From: RFSX01 sp965230215
Lineage (GTDB): Bacteria > Bacteroidota > Bacteroidia > Chitinophagales > Saprospiraceae
Assembly: GCA_965230215.1 (NCBI GenBank)
Contig: CBDDKN010000001.1
Location: 930,001 to 994,000 of the forward strand
Reading direction: 5' to 3'
Length of the DNA: 64,000 nt
This document shows positions 1 through 8,548 of this stretch, in pieces. The position numbers and the translations under genes are program-made. The notes below the pieces were generated by a model. The model saw only the letters and a program-made list of their open reading frames with translations, made no database searches and was not told the origin of the DNA. Positions within the stretch are counted from its first letter, which is position 1. Every line of letters starts with the position of its first letter.

Positions 1-20
1 AAAACAAATGCTTTTAACAT
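1..20 (-). CDS. 5' end of a cassette gene cut by the window edge
   Basis: Only six codons are visible (reads MLKAFV). The ATG lies 9 bases inside the terminus of a cassette whose start, GTTATCTCAG on the minus strand, is the expected junction. Placement and spacing match the other cassette genes, but nothing can be said about the product. Confidence 0.35.
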
Positions 21-29
21 AATCTGAGA

Positions 30-188
30 TAACGTATTAGCGGATGCGCAGTAAGTCCGATGCCGCCGGTTACGGCGAGGACGCCGCGTCGTCCCTTCCT
101 TTAAATACACTCTACAAATTACGAATTTAAAACGACTAAGAATGAACGTCTGGACGACAGGAAGGGATGGCGGTATCCCGCGATGTTA
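30..188. repeat. attC-1, gamma family (159 bp), belongs to cassette C1
   Basis: Begins TAACGTATTAGCGGATGCGC and ends CCCGCGATGTTA. The arms pair (GCGGAT with ATCCCGC) with one extra base in the right arm. The long AT-rich centre is shared with the other gamma sites at 6156, 14910, 20352 and 23762. Confidence 0.85.
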
Positions 189-420
189 TTACGGTTCATG
201 AGGTTCCATAATACTAATCTGTCGTTATCGGAGTTAGACTAGAAGGAAGTCCAAAAATGCAACTATGCTCTACCCTACAGCTTGCACGAGCTAGATTCAA
301 TCTAAGACTCATCCCTATTTACAATTTCTAAATCCGAGAAGTACAAAGCGAAAGCTCGCTTCATCAATATGGTATGCGCTGAAAAGTCGTTATCCTTTAA
401 TATCCCGAATGAATTAGAAA
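189..420. other. Cassette C1 body with no convincing gene
   Basis: About 230 bases lie between attC-1 and attC-2. The termini pair (GTTATT with AATAAC), so it is a genuine cassette. The minus strand holds only a 20-codon frame (364 to 302). The plus strand, opposite to all other cassette genes, holds a 24-codon frame (257-331) preceded by AGAAGGAAG. Neither is convincing. It may be a non-coding cassette, a small RNA, or a decayed gene. Confidence 0.5.
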
Positions 421-545
421 TAACGTCTCGCGGAGATGCCCGCCTCAGGCACACTAGTCCGCTTTATATTCAAGATAAGATTTATTTTCGTATTTCACCA
501 ATGAGTTATCGTCACTTCCTGAGGTGGAGTTATTCTCCGCTGTTG
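421..545. repeat. attC-2, beta family (125 bp), belongs to C2
   Basis: Begins TAACGTCTCGCGGAGATGCC and ends TTCTCCGCTGTTG. Outer stem GCGGAGA/TCTCCGC, inner stem CCTCAGG/CCTGAGG, then an AT-rich loop conserved in all beta sites. Confidence 0.9.
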
Positions 546-1156
546 GCTGCTGGCCATTTATAACTTATATTAATTCCTCCCCTAAATCCCTTATCAGAAA
601 AATTTGTCTCTCTAACTATTCTTATATCGTCTTCAAGGTATTCTGACTTCCTATTTATAATTCTATACTTTATTCCGAAATAAACTTCTAAACACAATGA
701 AGTAGATAAAATATATTTCTTTCCTACCAACACTCCAGGATTAATCATGATGTCATTTTCCTCGAGAAGGAAATCAGATTCGTCTTCGACATCAAACCCA
801 GATGGAGTTAGCTTTGAGAATGAAAATTCATTAAAAAAACCAATGAACAATGAATTATCTAAATTCCTTAATTCATCCGTCAATAAATAAATTCTATACT
901 CTGGAACCAATGTAGTTATCTTTTTAGAGTCGCCATCGGTTCCTCGTAAGTCATACCCATATCTGTTGAGCAATATTTGGAATGAATGATTTTTTGAAGT
1001 TACCCGTTCATAGCCTACTCCAATTGAAAATAAATTCATATCTCCAGGCAGTACGAATAATCTTCCTTTGACAATATCTGATTGTCCTTGTATGAAAGCT
1101 GTTATGGAACTCAAGACAATAATGAATAATATCTTCAATGTTGATCTATTTCGCAT
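530..1156 (-). CDS. Predicted outer-membrane beta-barrel protein (cassette C2)
   Basis: 208 residues. A hydrophobic signal peptide covers about residues 1-24 (ends FIQGQS). The rest alternates aromatic and polar strands, with a C-terminal strand (GGINISYKW) typical of small Bacteroidota barrels, so outer-membrane location is inferred. The last residues (NSGE) and the stop lie inside the R''-L'' arm of attC-2, so the recombination site supplies the C-terminus. The family is not recognised more precisely. The ATG is 51 bases from the cassette terminus. Confidence 0.7.
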   Translation of the reverse strand: MRNRSTLKILFIIVLSSITAFIQGQSDIVKGRLFVLPGDMNLFSIGVGYERVTSKNHSFQILLNRYGYDLRGTDGDSKKITTLVPEYRIYLLTDELRNLDNSLFIGFFNEFSFSKLTPSGFDVEDESDFLLEENDIMINPGVLVGKKYILSTSLCLEVYFGIKYRIINRKSEYLEDDIRIVRETNFSDKGFRGGINISYKWPAANSGE

Positions 1157-1207
1157 CCTTCATCTATTTCAGTTGTTCATTTTTGATATAGAATTTTAGC
1201 TTGCAGC

Positions 1208-1289
1208 CAACGTTCCGTTAACATGCGGAGTGCGATAAGACATCAAGCGGTTTCGCGTAGATGGCTGCATTCCGACATGTTAAGTGTTA
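1208..1289. repeat. attC-3, alpha family, short form (TTAACAT variant), belongs to C3
   Basis: CAACGTTCCGTTAACATGCGG ... CCGACATGTTAAGTGTTA. Stem TTAACATG-CGGA pairs with TCCG-A-CATGTTAA and has one extra base in the right arm. Confidence 0.9.
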
Positions 1290-1299
1290 CTTGCTGTCC

Positions 1300-1890
1300 T
1301 TATAAATTAAATCTAATCGTTAAAAATTCAGTTTGTTCCTCACACTCTTTAATCTGCACTTCATACTTCTTACAAAGCTTAACATATCGTTTATAACGAC
1401 TAGAGATTTCATTATTAAATTCTTTATCAATCCCATCTACTACTTCTAGTCCAACCAGATTGCATTCTGAGTCAAAGTTTAATTTCATGCGAACTATACC
1501 TTCAGGTAAGGAATCTCGTTTCTCTACTAAAACTCTTGGGTATTTTAAGTACTCTTTGATGATCAGAGGTGTTTCAATTCCATTATTATCATAATCTTTC
1601 TCTACAAATAATGCATCTCTTTCAATCCATAATTTCCATTTACCCCTTCTATCCCCGTTTATATATTCACCCTCCTCTAATGTCAAAAAGTTCAAGTCAT
1701 ATTTTTCATATTTGCCATGTTTATATCCTGATTTCTTGTTTATAGTATATTTTTCCTTTACAACTCTCCCATTTTCCCTCTTTTGCTCTCTTGTTAAATC
1801 ATGATATGTAATTATTTCTTTGTACTCTGATCTATTGCTTACACAGCTAATGAAACAAACTAATGATATCGTTATAATAAACATCTTCAT
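1300..1890 (-). CDS. Lipoprotein with MORN_2-like repeats and TonB-C-like domain, copy 1 (C3)
   Basis: 196 residues from the ATG nine bases inside the cassette. The frame stays open through attC-4 upstream, but that extension is recombination-site sequence. Residues 1-16 form a signal peptide ending in lipobox-like FISC. Residues about 60-100 hold a YwqK/MORN_2-like motif (GEYINGDRRGKWKLW). The C-terminal 80 residues (GIVRMKLNFD..., VVDGID) resemble a TonB C-terminal-type fold. A near-identical gene sits at 12052-12642. Envelope location is inferred and the function is unknown. Confidence 0.75.
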   Translation of the reverse strand: MKMFIITISLVCFISCVSNRSEYKEIITYHDLTREQKRENGRVVKEKYTINKKSGYKHGKYEKYDLNFLTLEEGEYINGDRRGKWKLWIERDALFVEKDYDNNGIETPLIIKEYLKYPRVLVEKRDSLPEGIVRMKLNFDSECNLVGLEVVDGIDKEFNNEISSRYKRYVKLCKKYEVQIKECEEQTEFLTIRFNL

Positions 1891-1899
1891 AATAGCAAG

Positions 1900-2007
1900 T
1901 AACGTTCCGTTGATATGCGGAGTGCAAAAGGCATCAAGCTTTGTTAATCTTCGAAGCTCCTGCGAAGGAGATTGCGCAGATGACTGCATTCCGTGTATCA
2001 AGTGTTA
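1900..2007. repeat. attC-4, alpha family, long form, belongs to C4
   Basis: TAACGTTCCGTTGATATGCGG ... CCGTGTATCAAGTGTTA with an inserted inner hairpin AATCTTCGAAGC...GGAGATT absent from short alpha sites. Confidence 0.9.
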
Positions 2008-2013
2008 TGCGTA

Positions 2014-2871
2014 TTAATTGTTTTTCAATAAATATTTTAAAGTTTCCTCAAATTTTGTTTGAACAGAAGTTCCTATTCGCCCAACAGCATTATAGTAATT
2101 ATCTATAGAATTTTGATCACCATTGTATTTAAAGCTCATGACTTCACGATCAAACTCTTTAATTATTTTAAATGCTTGAGCTTCAGCTTCATCAAGAATT
2201 CTTATAAGCTCATTAATGTTTTTTACTTTCATCATTGGTTCAAGAATGTCAAGATCCCACATTGTTCCTTTTTCTAAGTAAGTCTTTTTAAGAACACTCT
2301 TATAGCTTAATAAATTGTGCTTAATACTACGTTGCCTATTATTCCAATCTTCAAGAATGCGGATTTTTGTATCAAAATTTAATACTAAAATAAATCTCGA
2401 TCGTACTGGTTTAAGTCCTTTTATTCCAGGTTTCCACTCAGTTTTCTTAATCCAATTAGATAACTCCTTCGAATTAACAGTTTCCAAGTAATGCTCTAAC
2501 TCAGATACTGATTCAACTAGCCCATTCTTATCTAAAATGATAATATATTTCGACTTAAAATATAAACCTGACTCAAAGCCTTTTTTTAAATCACCAATAG
2601 TAGCGTCCTTTATTTCGACATCAGTAATGAATTGATTACTTTTTTGTAGACATACTGTCAGTGAAAGATTGTGGATTTGAAAACCTAATTCATTGCCGCA
2701 AGAATAAAACGTTGGTATCCTATCATTTTTCCCATTAAACATTAATAGATTGTAAATAGATGTATCCATCTGAGTTTGAAAAGCAATAGTATAAGTATTA
2801 CAGATTCTATTCTCACTTTGTCCTTGAAAAGCAGTTACAAGAATATTAAGAATTAACGCAAAAATTATCAA
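2014..2871 (-). CDS. Secreted protein of unknown function (C4)
   Basis: 285 residues from a TTG start; an in-frame TGA lies directly upstream and no ATG fits. Residues 1-18 form a signal peptide ending AFQGQS, a cut site often seen in Bacteroidota exported proteins. The C-terminal half is helical and charged. No domain is recognised. Cassette termini pair over 10 bases (GTTATGCGTA). Confidence 0.6.
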   Translation of the reverse strand: MIIFALILNILVTAFQGQSENRICNTYTIAFQTQMDTSIYNLLMFNGKNDRIPTFYSCGNELGFQIHNLSLTVCLQKSNQFITDVEIKDATIGDLKKGFESGLYFKSKYIIILDKNGLVESVSELEHYLETVNSKELSNWIKKTEWKPGIKGLKPVRSRFILVLNFDTKIRILEDWNNRQRSIKHNLLSYKSVLKKTYLEKGTMWDLDILEPMMKVKNINELIRILDEAEAQAFKIIKEFDREVMSFKYNGDQNSIDNYYNAVGRIGTSVQTKFEETLKYLLKNN

Positions 2872-2938
2872 TCACCTCTTTTTTAAAAAATAATTAGAAT
2901 AATAGAAAACATAGAATAATTATGATTCCAATTACGCA

Positions 2939-3046
2939 TAACGTTCCGTTGATATGCGGAGTGCAAAAGGCATCAAGCGTTGTTAATCTCCGAAGCTCCT
3001 GCGAAGGAGATTGCGCAGATGGCTGCATTCCGTGTATCAAGTGTTA
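2939..3046. repeat. attC-5, alpha family, long form, belongs to C5
   Basis: TAACGTTCCGTTGATATGCGG ... CCGTGTATCAAGTGTTA with inner hairpin CTCCGAAGC/GCGAAGGAG. Confidence 0.9.
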
Positions 3047-3055
3047 TGTATTGTA

Positions 3056-3301
3056 TTATTCTTTTGTATACAAATAATTCTCTGGCACAATTCCATTAAG
3101 CTTGACTTCATTCAAATCAAAATCAAATGCTATTGCTTGCTGATGAACCAATGACAAAGCCTCATATAGCCCCATTTGCCTTCCCAACTGATAAATCCTA
3201 TCTTCTCCATCTCTTGCTTCTAAAATAGAATTACTTGAAGAATCACATTTCTCAATAAGTAACACAACTAAATCTTGAATATATCCTTTATACGAATCCA
3301 T
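3056..3301 (-). CDS. Small cytosolic protein of unknown function (C5)
   Basis: 81 residues with no signal peptide, acidic and probably all-helical (RIYQLGRQMGLYEALSLVH is an obvious amphipathic helix). ATG start, 34 bases from the cassette terminus. It fills its cassette exactly, which supports a real gene. No family is recognised. Small helical proteins in cassettes are often antitoxins or immunity proteins, but nothing here demonstrates that. Confidence 0.6.
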   Translation of the reverse strand: MDSYKGYIQDLVVLLIEKCDSSSNSILEARDGEDRIYQLGRQMGLYEALSLVHQQAIAFDFDLNEVKLNGIVPENYLYTKE

Positions 3302-3335
3302 CTTACCAGATAATTAATTTCATTCTAATAATACA

Positions 3336-3443
3336 TAACGTTCCGTTGATATGCGGAGTGCAATAGGCATCAAGCGTTGTTAATCTCCGTAGCTCCCGCG
3401 AAGGAGATTGCGCAGATGACTGCATTCCGTGTATCAAGTGTTA
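3336..3443. repeat. attC-6, alpha family, long form, belongs to C6
   Basis: Same arms as attC-5; inner hairpin reads CTCCGTAGCTCCCGCGAAGGAG. Confidence 0.9.
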
Positions 3444-3454
3444 TGTCTCGTTTT

Positions 3455-4084
3455 TTATCTTTTAAAAATCTTCTTCCTTTCAAAAGTTTCAAGTTCAATA
3501 GTTCTCTTATTTATAATTCTAATTGATTGTCCTTCAAAGTAATGATAATGGTTATCTGCCTTTAGTCTTATAATTAATGATTTAGGGGTTTCATTTCTTT
3601 CAACAGATAGTTGAGCATCTTGATAACCCACATACTTTATTACTATTGAGTCTATTCCTAATGGTTCAAATCTACATTTTCCCATTTCATTAGTTGACTG
3701 TCCCTGAACTAATTGACCATTACTATATGCTATACATGTTGCTCCGATTAAAATACTCCAATCATCTTCAACCTTTATTTCGTAGTACTCTTGTTTAATT
3801 TGAGGTGGAATTTCTAATTCAAATTTGAAAGTATCTCTATCTAAATCACTATATAGCCTAAATTTAGAATTTATATTCTCTGTTCGCCCTTTAGTGACAC
3901 CATTCATTAATCCTTGTGTCCAGTAAAATATAAATGTAGAATCTGATCTAAATTCGATTCTTTCACCAACATCATAACTGCCAATCCACTTGTAATCTCC
4001 TTCAAGGCTTTCAATTGATAACTTCTTAGTTGAGGAGCAACCAATAATTGTAAAACTTAACAGTATTTGTATTAGTATCTTCAT
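3455..4084 (-). CDS. Lipoprotein with carboxypeptidase-regulatory-like region (C6)
   Basis: 209 residues. Signal peptide residues 1-16 end in a clear lipobox (TIIGCSS). A central segment (LGIDSIVIKYVGYQDAQL) reads like the CarboxypepD_reg beta-sandwich common in Bacteroidota envelope proteins, where it precedes other domains; here it stands almost alone. Function unknown; envelope location inferred. Termini pair over 10 bases (GTTATGTCTC). Confidence 0.65.
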   Translation of the reverse strand: MKILIQILLSFTIIGCSSTKKLSIESLEGDYKWIGSYDVGERIEFRSDSTFIFYWTQGLMNGVTKGRTENINSKFRLYSDLDRDTFKFELEIPPQIKQEYYEIKVEDDWSILIGATCIAYSNGQLVQGQSTNEMGKCRFEPLGIDSIVIKYVGYQDAQLSVERNETPKSLIIRLKADNHYHYFEGQSIRIINKRTIELETFERKKIFKR

Positions 4085-4099
4085 TCAATTTATGAGACA

Positions 4100-4207
4100 T
4101 AACGTTCCGTTGATATGCGGAGTGCAAAAGGCATCAAGCGTTGTTAATCTCCGAAGCTCCTGCGAAGGAGATTGCGCAGATGACTGCATTCCGTGTATCA
4201 AGTGTTA
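4100..4207. repeat. attC-7, alpha family, long form, belongs to C7
   Basis: TAACGTTCCGTTGATATGCGG ... CCGTGTATCAAGTGTTA with inner hairpin CTCCGAAGC...GGAG. Confidence 0.9.
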
Positions 4208-4214
4208 ACCAATG

Positions 4215-5189
4215 TTAATTTAAGTATTCTATAGTTCTGTAATGCGACCTTTTCAATCCCGTCGAAGATTTAATCTCCTTTTTAACCCAATTAGAATTAT
4301 CATCAAAATAGATTGTTTCATCACGTTCAAAATCACTAGCTTCAATTTTACTTTTGACGGTTACTGAGTTGTTTTTAGGATTAAAAAAATATTCAAATAC
4401 AATTTCACTTTCTATAACATCATTTTCATATTTTATTTTTCTTTCAAGTAGCCCACAATCTCCATATTCATATTTGGTTTCAAACACTCCGTCACCTGTA
4501 TAGTAATCACTAATAACACTCGTTATTAATCCAGCCTTATTATAAGTATAGGTTTTATTGGAATTAAACAACGAGTATTTTTTATGACGACTTTGAATTT
4601 CAGTAATGAATTCCAAGTCATTATAAACTGTTGTTAAGACCATATCCGATTTGTCATGCTTGTCATAATAAAACTTAATAACCTCTCCTTCTTTATATTT
4701 TACCAAATAATAAGAGCTTTCATTCTCTATCATTTTTACAAGTCTACCTTTTCTATCATATTCAAATTGTCTAGATACAAATGGATTTTTCCATTTTGTC
4801 AATTCTCCGTTTCTATTATATTCAAAATGAGTTACTTCTTGACTAATTAAGCTACCAACTTTATTCTCTGTGGCATTATCCATTTTATAGCTCGAAAAAG
4901 TCACATTATCAACTAAAAAATCATCTCCGAACAATATTTTATACTCACTTATTTTATTATTCTCATGATTAATGATTCTATGGCTTATGCTTTCATAATT
5001 ATACTTTGGTGAAAAATCATATTCCATATTTGGATCCACTACATAATCTACGTGATCTATCTTAGGCTTAGAATTCTCAATAAGATATTCAATAACTGTT
5101 TTATCAACTTCATTGCAATCAAAGTCCTTAAATACAATTTCCAATTGACTTAAGATTAATACCTGGGTGATAAATAAATAATATATCAT
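4215..5189 (-). CDS. YD-repeat (Rhs-like) protein (C7)
   Basis: 324 residues. Several YD/Rhs-like repeats are readable from about residue 115: THFEYNRNGELTKW, RQFEYDRKGRLVKM, KTYTYNKAGLITSV, TKYEYGDCGLLERK, and a closing WVKKEIKSS. A short hydrophobic N-terminus suggests export. There is no toxin domain and no Rhs core or cleavage motif, so it is not a classical Rhs toxin. It shares architecture with the gene at 16419-17291. Confidence 0.7.
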   Translation of the reverse strand: MIYYLFITQVLILSQLEIVFKDFDCNEVDKTVIEYLIENSKPKIDHVDYVVDPNMEYDFSPKYNYESISHRIINHENNKISEYKILFGDDFLVDNVTFSSYKMDNATENKVGSLISQEVTHFEYNRNGELTKWKNPFVSRQFEYDRKGRLVKMIENESSYYLVKYKEGEVIKFYYDKHDKSDMVLTTVYNDLEFITEIQSRHKKYSLFNSNKTYTYNKAGLITSVISDYYTGDGVFETKYEYGDCGLLERKIKYENDVIESEIVFEYFFNPKNNSVTVKSKIEASDFERDETIYFDDNSNWVKKEIKSSTGLKRSHYRTIEYLN

Positions 5190-5201
5190 CTTAATATTGG
5201 T

Positions 5202-5326
5202 TAACGTCTCGCGGAGATGCCCGCCTCAGGCACACTAGTCCGCTTTGTTTTCAAGATAAGATTTATTTTAGTATTCTACCAATGAGTTATTGACACTTCT
5301 TGAGGTGGAGTTATTCTCCGCTGTTG
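5202..5326. repeat. attC-8, beta family, belongs to C8
   Basis: TAACGTCTCGCGGAGATGCC ... TTCTCCGCTGTTG; stems as in attC-2. Confidence 0.9.
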
Positions 5327-5337
5327 GCGTGTCGTTT

Positions 5338-5709
5338 TTATTCTTTTAATAATAAGTTTCGATATTCTATCATTCGGATTATGAGTTCTTTTGGCAAAGG
5401 TTTATCTAAAGGAAATTGAACCGAGCCTTTTCCACGTTTATATGCTTTCAATTCGGGTTCAAACTTTTCCATAGTCGTTGGATGTGGGTAAAATCCAACG
5501 TGTTTTTTATACCCTGCAATCATTATTTGTTGCTCTCTTTTACCGCCTTTAATTAACGCATAGGCTGGAATGTTGTAATTAAACAACTCTTCTGCATTCG
5601 GTTCAACTTTTAAAATACATTCTTTCAATTCCAACAAAGCTTTCTTCGTCAGTTCAGGCTGTGTGTCAAAATATTCTCTAACCGTCTTATAATTGTTAAA
5701 CTCAGACAT
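5338..5709 (-). CDS. DUF1801 (YdhG-like) protein, second gene of two-gene cassette C8
   Basis: 123 residues from the ATG giving MSEFNNYKTV; a TTG start 24 bases earlier would overlap the upstream gene and is less likely. The sequence is typical of DUF1801/YdhG (PNAEELFNYNIPAY, KHVGFYPHPTTMEKF, KGSVQFPLDKPLP). Members are small cytosolic alpha/beta proteins, one linked to iron handling in Bacillus; exact function unknown. It starts 13 bases after the stop of its partner, in the same cassette. Confidence 0.85.
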   Translation of the reverse strand: MSEFNNYKTVREYFDTQPELTKKALLELKECILKVEPNAEELFNYNIPAYALIKGGKREQQIMIAGYKKHVGFYPHPTTMEKFEPELKAYKRGKGSVQFPLDKPLPKELIIRMIEYRNLLLKE

Positions 5710-5722
5710 GATTTCGAAAAAT

Positions 5723-6133
5723 TTATTTTTCAATTTTACTCCAACCAGGAAGTTCTTTAGCTTGCATTATCCAAGAACGGATTTGTTTCTCATCAAATTC
5801 CGATTCGTTCTTAATGTCAATTCTTCTTGCCTTATAATCAGAATTTCGATTCCACGGTCCTGACATTTTGGTTACTGGTGGTTCAGGGTTTAGAAGTGTA
5901 CCTGCAATGAAACCAACGGCAAATTCATTTTTAAATGACCACATTGCAATCATCCAACCCTTGCCATTTAGTCCGTAAAAAGGAACTCCAAGTGGTTGTG
6001 ATGGCTTATGCCATTTAGTAGTAAATTGAATATCAGGTATCAATTCTTTTATTAAGCTGTCCACTTTTTGAGCCATTACTCCGTGTTCAGGTTTAATCCC
6101 ATCAATCCAAGCTTTTACGCTTTCTGATTTCAT
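5723..6133 (-). CDS. DUF1801 protein, first gene of two-gene cassette C8
   Basis: 136 residues with no signal peptide. Recognised by the DUF1801 pattern: an N-terminal helix, TTKWHKPSQPLGVPFYGLNG, then WMIAMWSFKNEFAVGFIAG. It is a distant paralogue of the gene that follows in the same cassette, so C8 mobilises a pair from one fold family. ATG is 22 bases from the cassette terminus. Function unknown. Confidence 0.8.
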   Translation of the reverse strand: MKSESVKAWIDGIKPEHGVMAQKVDSLIKELIPDIQFTTKWHKPSQPLGVPFYGLNGKGWMIAMWSFKNEFAVGFIAGTLLNPEPPVTKMSGPWNRNSDYKARRIDIKNESEFDEKQIRSWIMQAKELPGWSKIEK

Positions 6134-6155
6134 TCTTGTTTTTTTTAATGCACGC

Positions 6156-6314
6156 CAACGTATAAGCGGATGCGCAGCAAGTCCGATGCCGCCGGTTCCG
6201 GCGAGGACGCCGCGTCGTCCCTTCCTTTAAATACACTCTACAAATTACGAATTTAAAACAACTAAAATTGAACGTCTGGACGTAAGGAAGGGATGGCGTT
6301 ATCCCGCGATGTTC
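6156..6314. repeat. attC-9, gamma family, belongs to C9
   Basis: CAACGTATAAGCGGATGCGC ... ATCCCGCGATGTTC. GC-rich nested stem (GCCGGTTCCGGC) and an AT-rich centre as in attC-1. Confidence 0.85.
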
Positions 6315-6326
6315 TATGGCGTTATT

Positions 6327-6815
6327 TTAATTGTTTACATTCTTCATTGAATTTAACAATCTTAGTCCTGTCTTAGCTATTCCACTTTCTGGAAATTCTT
6401 TAAGAGTCCTTTCGTAATATTCTTTTGATAAATTTCCGTTTCCTATTTGACCATAGCAAAATGCTATGTTATTTAGTGCCATTTCTTTATATGACATTTT
6501 ACCTGAACTTAATAAAGTCAAAAATCTGTACTTGTCTATCCAGTCATTCTCTTTGAAAAATTCGTAACTCCGCTTGAAATACGGAATTGCCAAATCAAAT
6601 TGCTCTTGCTTAACCTTTACCATTCCTTTTCTGTGTTCTCTTGAAATGGTTCTTCGTAGAACTTGCGAAATCAGTAAATATGTTATCGCTCCGTAAAGAA
6701 CAAAATTTGATTTCTCAAATTGATACCACACAAGCATTATTAGTCCCATAACAATCAATTGAGGAATAATTGATATCCAAGCGATTTGTCTAACTGTTGG
6801 GATTTTCGAACTCAT
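6327..6815 (-). CDS. Membrane protein with tetratricopeptide region (C9)
   Basis: 162 residues. Two transmembrane segments at about residues 10-28 and 36-52 are followed by a soluble helical region with TPR character (FDLAIPYFKRSYEFF; ALNNIAFCYGQIGN; LSKEYYERTLKEFPES). Probably an inner-membrane scaffold facing the cytoplasm. No enzymatic motif. Termini pair over 10 bases (GTTCTATGGC). Confidence 0.7.
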   Translation of the reverse strand: MSSKIPTVRQIAWISIIPQLIVMGLIMLVWYQFEKSNFVLYGAITYLLISQVLRRTISREHRKGMVKVKQEQFDLAIPYFKRSYEFFKENDWIDKYRFLTLLSSGKMSYKEMALNNIAFCYGQIGNGNLSKEYYERTLKEFPESGIAKTGLRLLNSMKNVNN

Positions 6816-6838
6816 TTTTATTTTGTCTTAATGCCATA

Positions 6839-6920
6839 GAACGTTCCGTTGATATGCGGAGTGCGAAAAAGACATCAAGCATTCCAGCGCAGATGGCCGC
6901 ATTCCGTGTATCAAATGTTA
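6839..6920. repeat. attC-10, alpha family, short form, belongs to C10
   Basis: GAACGTTCCGTTGATATGCGG ... CCGTGTATCAAATGTTA without the inner hairpin. Confidence 0.88.
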
Positions 6921-6927
6921 TGTAGGG

Positions 6928-7803
6928 TTATTTCCCTCTTCTTCTTCGTCCAGATTCAATATCATTAATCCTATACTTCAGACCAATTGATCCTCCTACT
7001 CTAAACTCTGCATCTCCATTTTCATTCTCCTTGACCAATCGCTGTCTATTTAGGTCAACATTCGGGTTTAAAGTTTTTATGCTGCTTGCACTAATTATTA
7101 AAAAACTTGGAATCAGTTTAACTTCATATGATAAGCGTTTATCTACTTTAAAGTGTAATCTGGGGACTAACCCCATTTCTATCTCATATAAAGTTCCACC
7201 AACTCCAAACTCATTTGAAGCAAATTCCTTTCTGTCAAATGAATGAAATGATTGATCAATTAATAAGCCAATCCCAAAATTTACAGTTTTATCATTTTGT
7301 ACATTGAATAACTTACCAGTCTCATATCTTAAACCAAATGAAAATATAGTAAAGTCATCACCCCCTGTATATTCCTCAGGTGGTTCACCATTATTTAAAT
7401 CAAATCTATAATTTGTAACCTTCTCCGTTTTCGAATATGAAACTCTTGAAACCGTAAACTCATGAAACCACTTTTTATAAGTAACTTGAAATCCAAATCC
7501 GAGACTCAACTGTTGAGTAGGAAATACATTGTTGTAAGAGGCTAAAAAGTCCAACTCTGTTTCATTCTCAATCACAAAGGTCCCAGAAACAGGAGTTAGA
7601 AATGTTAATATAAGATCTCGATCATTCCAAGACAATTCTGTGAAGTAATTATATTTAGAAAGACCTTCGTAATAATTTAAACTAGTTGTTAAATGGTAAA
7701 TTGGCTTTTCTACTTTTACCCCTCTCTGACAATTAACTATTGATGTTGAAATCAGTATAAGGAATACTGTTGGTAATATTCTAAACATTTTATTTATTCT
7801 CAT
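6928..7803 (-). CDS. Predicted outer-membrane beta-barrel protein (C10)
   Basis: 291 residues. Signal peptide about residues 1-25; starting at the internal Met6 would also be reasonable. The mature part has many amphipathic strands and ends in a conserved-looking strand GGSIGLKYRI followed by a basic tail (GRRRRGK). Outer-membrane location is inferred; no named family. Confidence 0.65.
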   Translation of the reverse strand: MRINKMFRILPTVFLILISTSIVNCQRGVKVEKPIYHLTTSLNYYEGLSKYNYFTELSWNDRDLILTFLTPVSGTFVIENETELDFLASYNNVFPTQQLSLGFGFQVTYKKWFHEFTVSRVSYSKTEKVTNYRFDLNNGEPPEEYTGGDDFTIFSFGLRYETGKLFNVQNDKTVNFGIGLLIDQSFHSFDRKEFASNEFGVGGTLYEIEMGLVPRLHFKVDKRLSYEVKLIPSFLIISASSIKTLNPNVDLNRQRLVKENENGDAEFRVGGSIGLKYRINDIESGRRRRGK

Positions 7804-7820
7804 TTTGCTTAAATCCTACA

Positions 7821-7945
7821 TAACGTCTCGCGGAGATGCCTGCCTCAGGCACACCAGTCCGCTTTATTTTCAAGATAAGATTTATTTTAGTATTCCCCCA
7901 ATGAGTTATCGACACTTCCTGAGGTGGGGTCATCCTTCGCTGTTA
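7821..7945. repeat. attC-11, beta family, belongs to C11
   Basis: TAACGTCTCGCGGAGATGCC ... CATCCTTCGCTGTTA. The right arm has CCTTCGC instead of TCTCCGC, weakening the outer stem. Confidence 0.88.
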
Positions 7946-7957
7946 CCATACGTATCA

Positions 7958-8458
7958 TTAATTAAGTTTATCCTTCCACAGCAATTGAACCGAAGTGTGA
8001 TAATCTGTTTCAAAAGTAATTGCTCTAATTTCACTTATATCAAATTCGTATTCATAATTTGATTCAACTGAACCATCCACTTTTATCATATCAATCACTA
8101 GAGAATTGTTTTCTACTCGATTTATTTTGCCATAAAATAGCTCAGTATCATCCTCATCTTGAAATTCAAATATCCCATAATTAGATTCTACCCAACCTAA
8201 AAGACCAATAGTATCTGAAAATTTAAAGTTTATGGGCAAATCGAGGCTAACATTTTTAAGCGTTAATACTTTTTCGATTGTTTTCTCTTGTTCAGTTCTT
8301 ATCCGTTCTAGCACAAATTCTTTCTTATATAATTTATATCCATCGATTACATAATCGACAGGAATATGTTTGACAAGGATCCATTCTTCATTTTCGGCTA
8401 TTAACAAACCCCTTTCAGAATCTGCCCAATCTAAAATTTTATAGCTCTCAACTTTCAT
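7958..8458 (-). CDS. Protein of unknown function (C11)
   Basis: 166 residues from MKVESYKILDW. A longer frame starting at 8503 would begin inside attC-12 and is rejected. No signal peptide. Beta-rich sequence with acidic patches (FEFQDEDDTELFYGKINRVENN); a WYL or SH3-like small beta-barrel is conceivable, but no family is recognised. Termini pair over 10 bases (GTTACCATAC). Confidence 0.6.
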   Translation of the reverse strand: MKVESYKILDWADSERGLLIAENEEWILVKHIPVDYVIDGYKLYKKEFVLERIRTEQEKTIEKVLTLKNVSLDLPINFKFSDTIGLLGWVESNYGIFEFQDEDDTELFYGKINRVENNSLVIDMIKVDGSVESNYEYEFDISEIRAITFETDYHTSVQLLWKDKLN

Positions 8459-8482
8459 AAACCTGATTCCAGATATGTATGG

Positions 8483-8540
8483 TAACGTCTCGCCGATAGC
8501 CAATCGTCCGATGAAGGAGGATGAAGGCTATCGGATGTTA
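8483..8540. repeat. attC-12, short singleton (58 bp), belongs to C12
   Basis: TAAC then a 6-base spacer, CCGATAGCC, loop, GGCTATCGG, AT spacer, GTTA. A compact stem with spacers 6 and 2, the same asymmetry as the large families. Confidence 0.8.
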
Positions 8541-8548
8541 GATGTAGG

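Noticed and set aside
369..563. Plus-strand frames running through beta attC sites (369-563, 7805-8062, 25560-25748)
   Set aside because: They read the same attC-derived peptide (TSRGDA.LRHTSPLYFQD) at several sites and are by-products of the repeat.
4215..5189. Full Rhs toxin
   Set aside because: Only a few YD repeats, no RhsA core, no PxxxxDPxG-type cleavage motif and no toxin tip.
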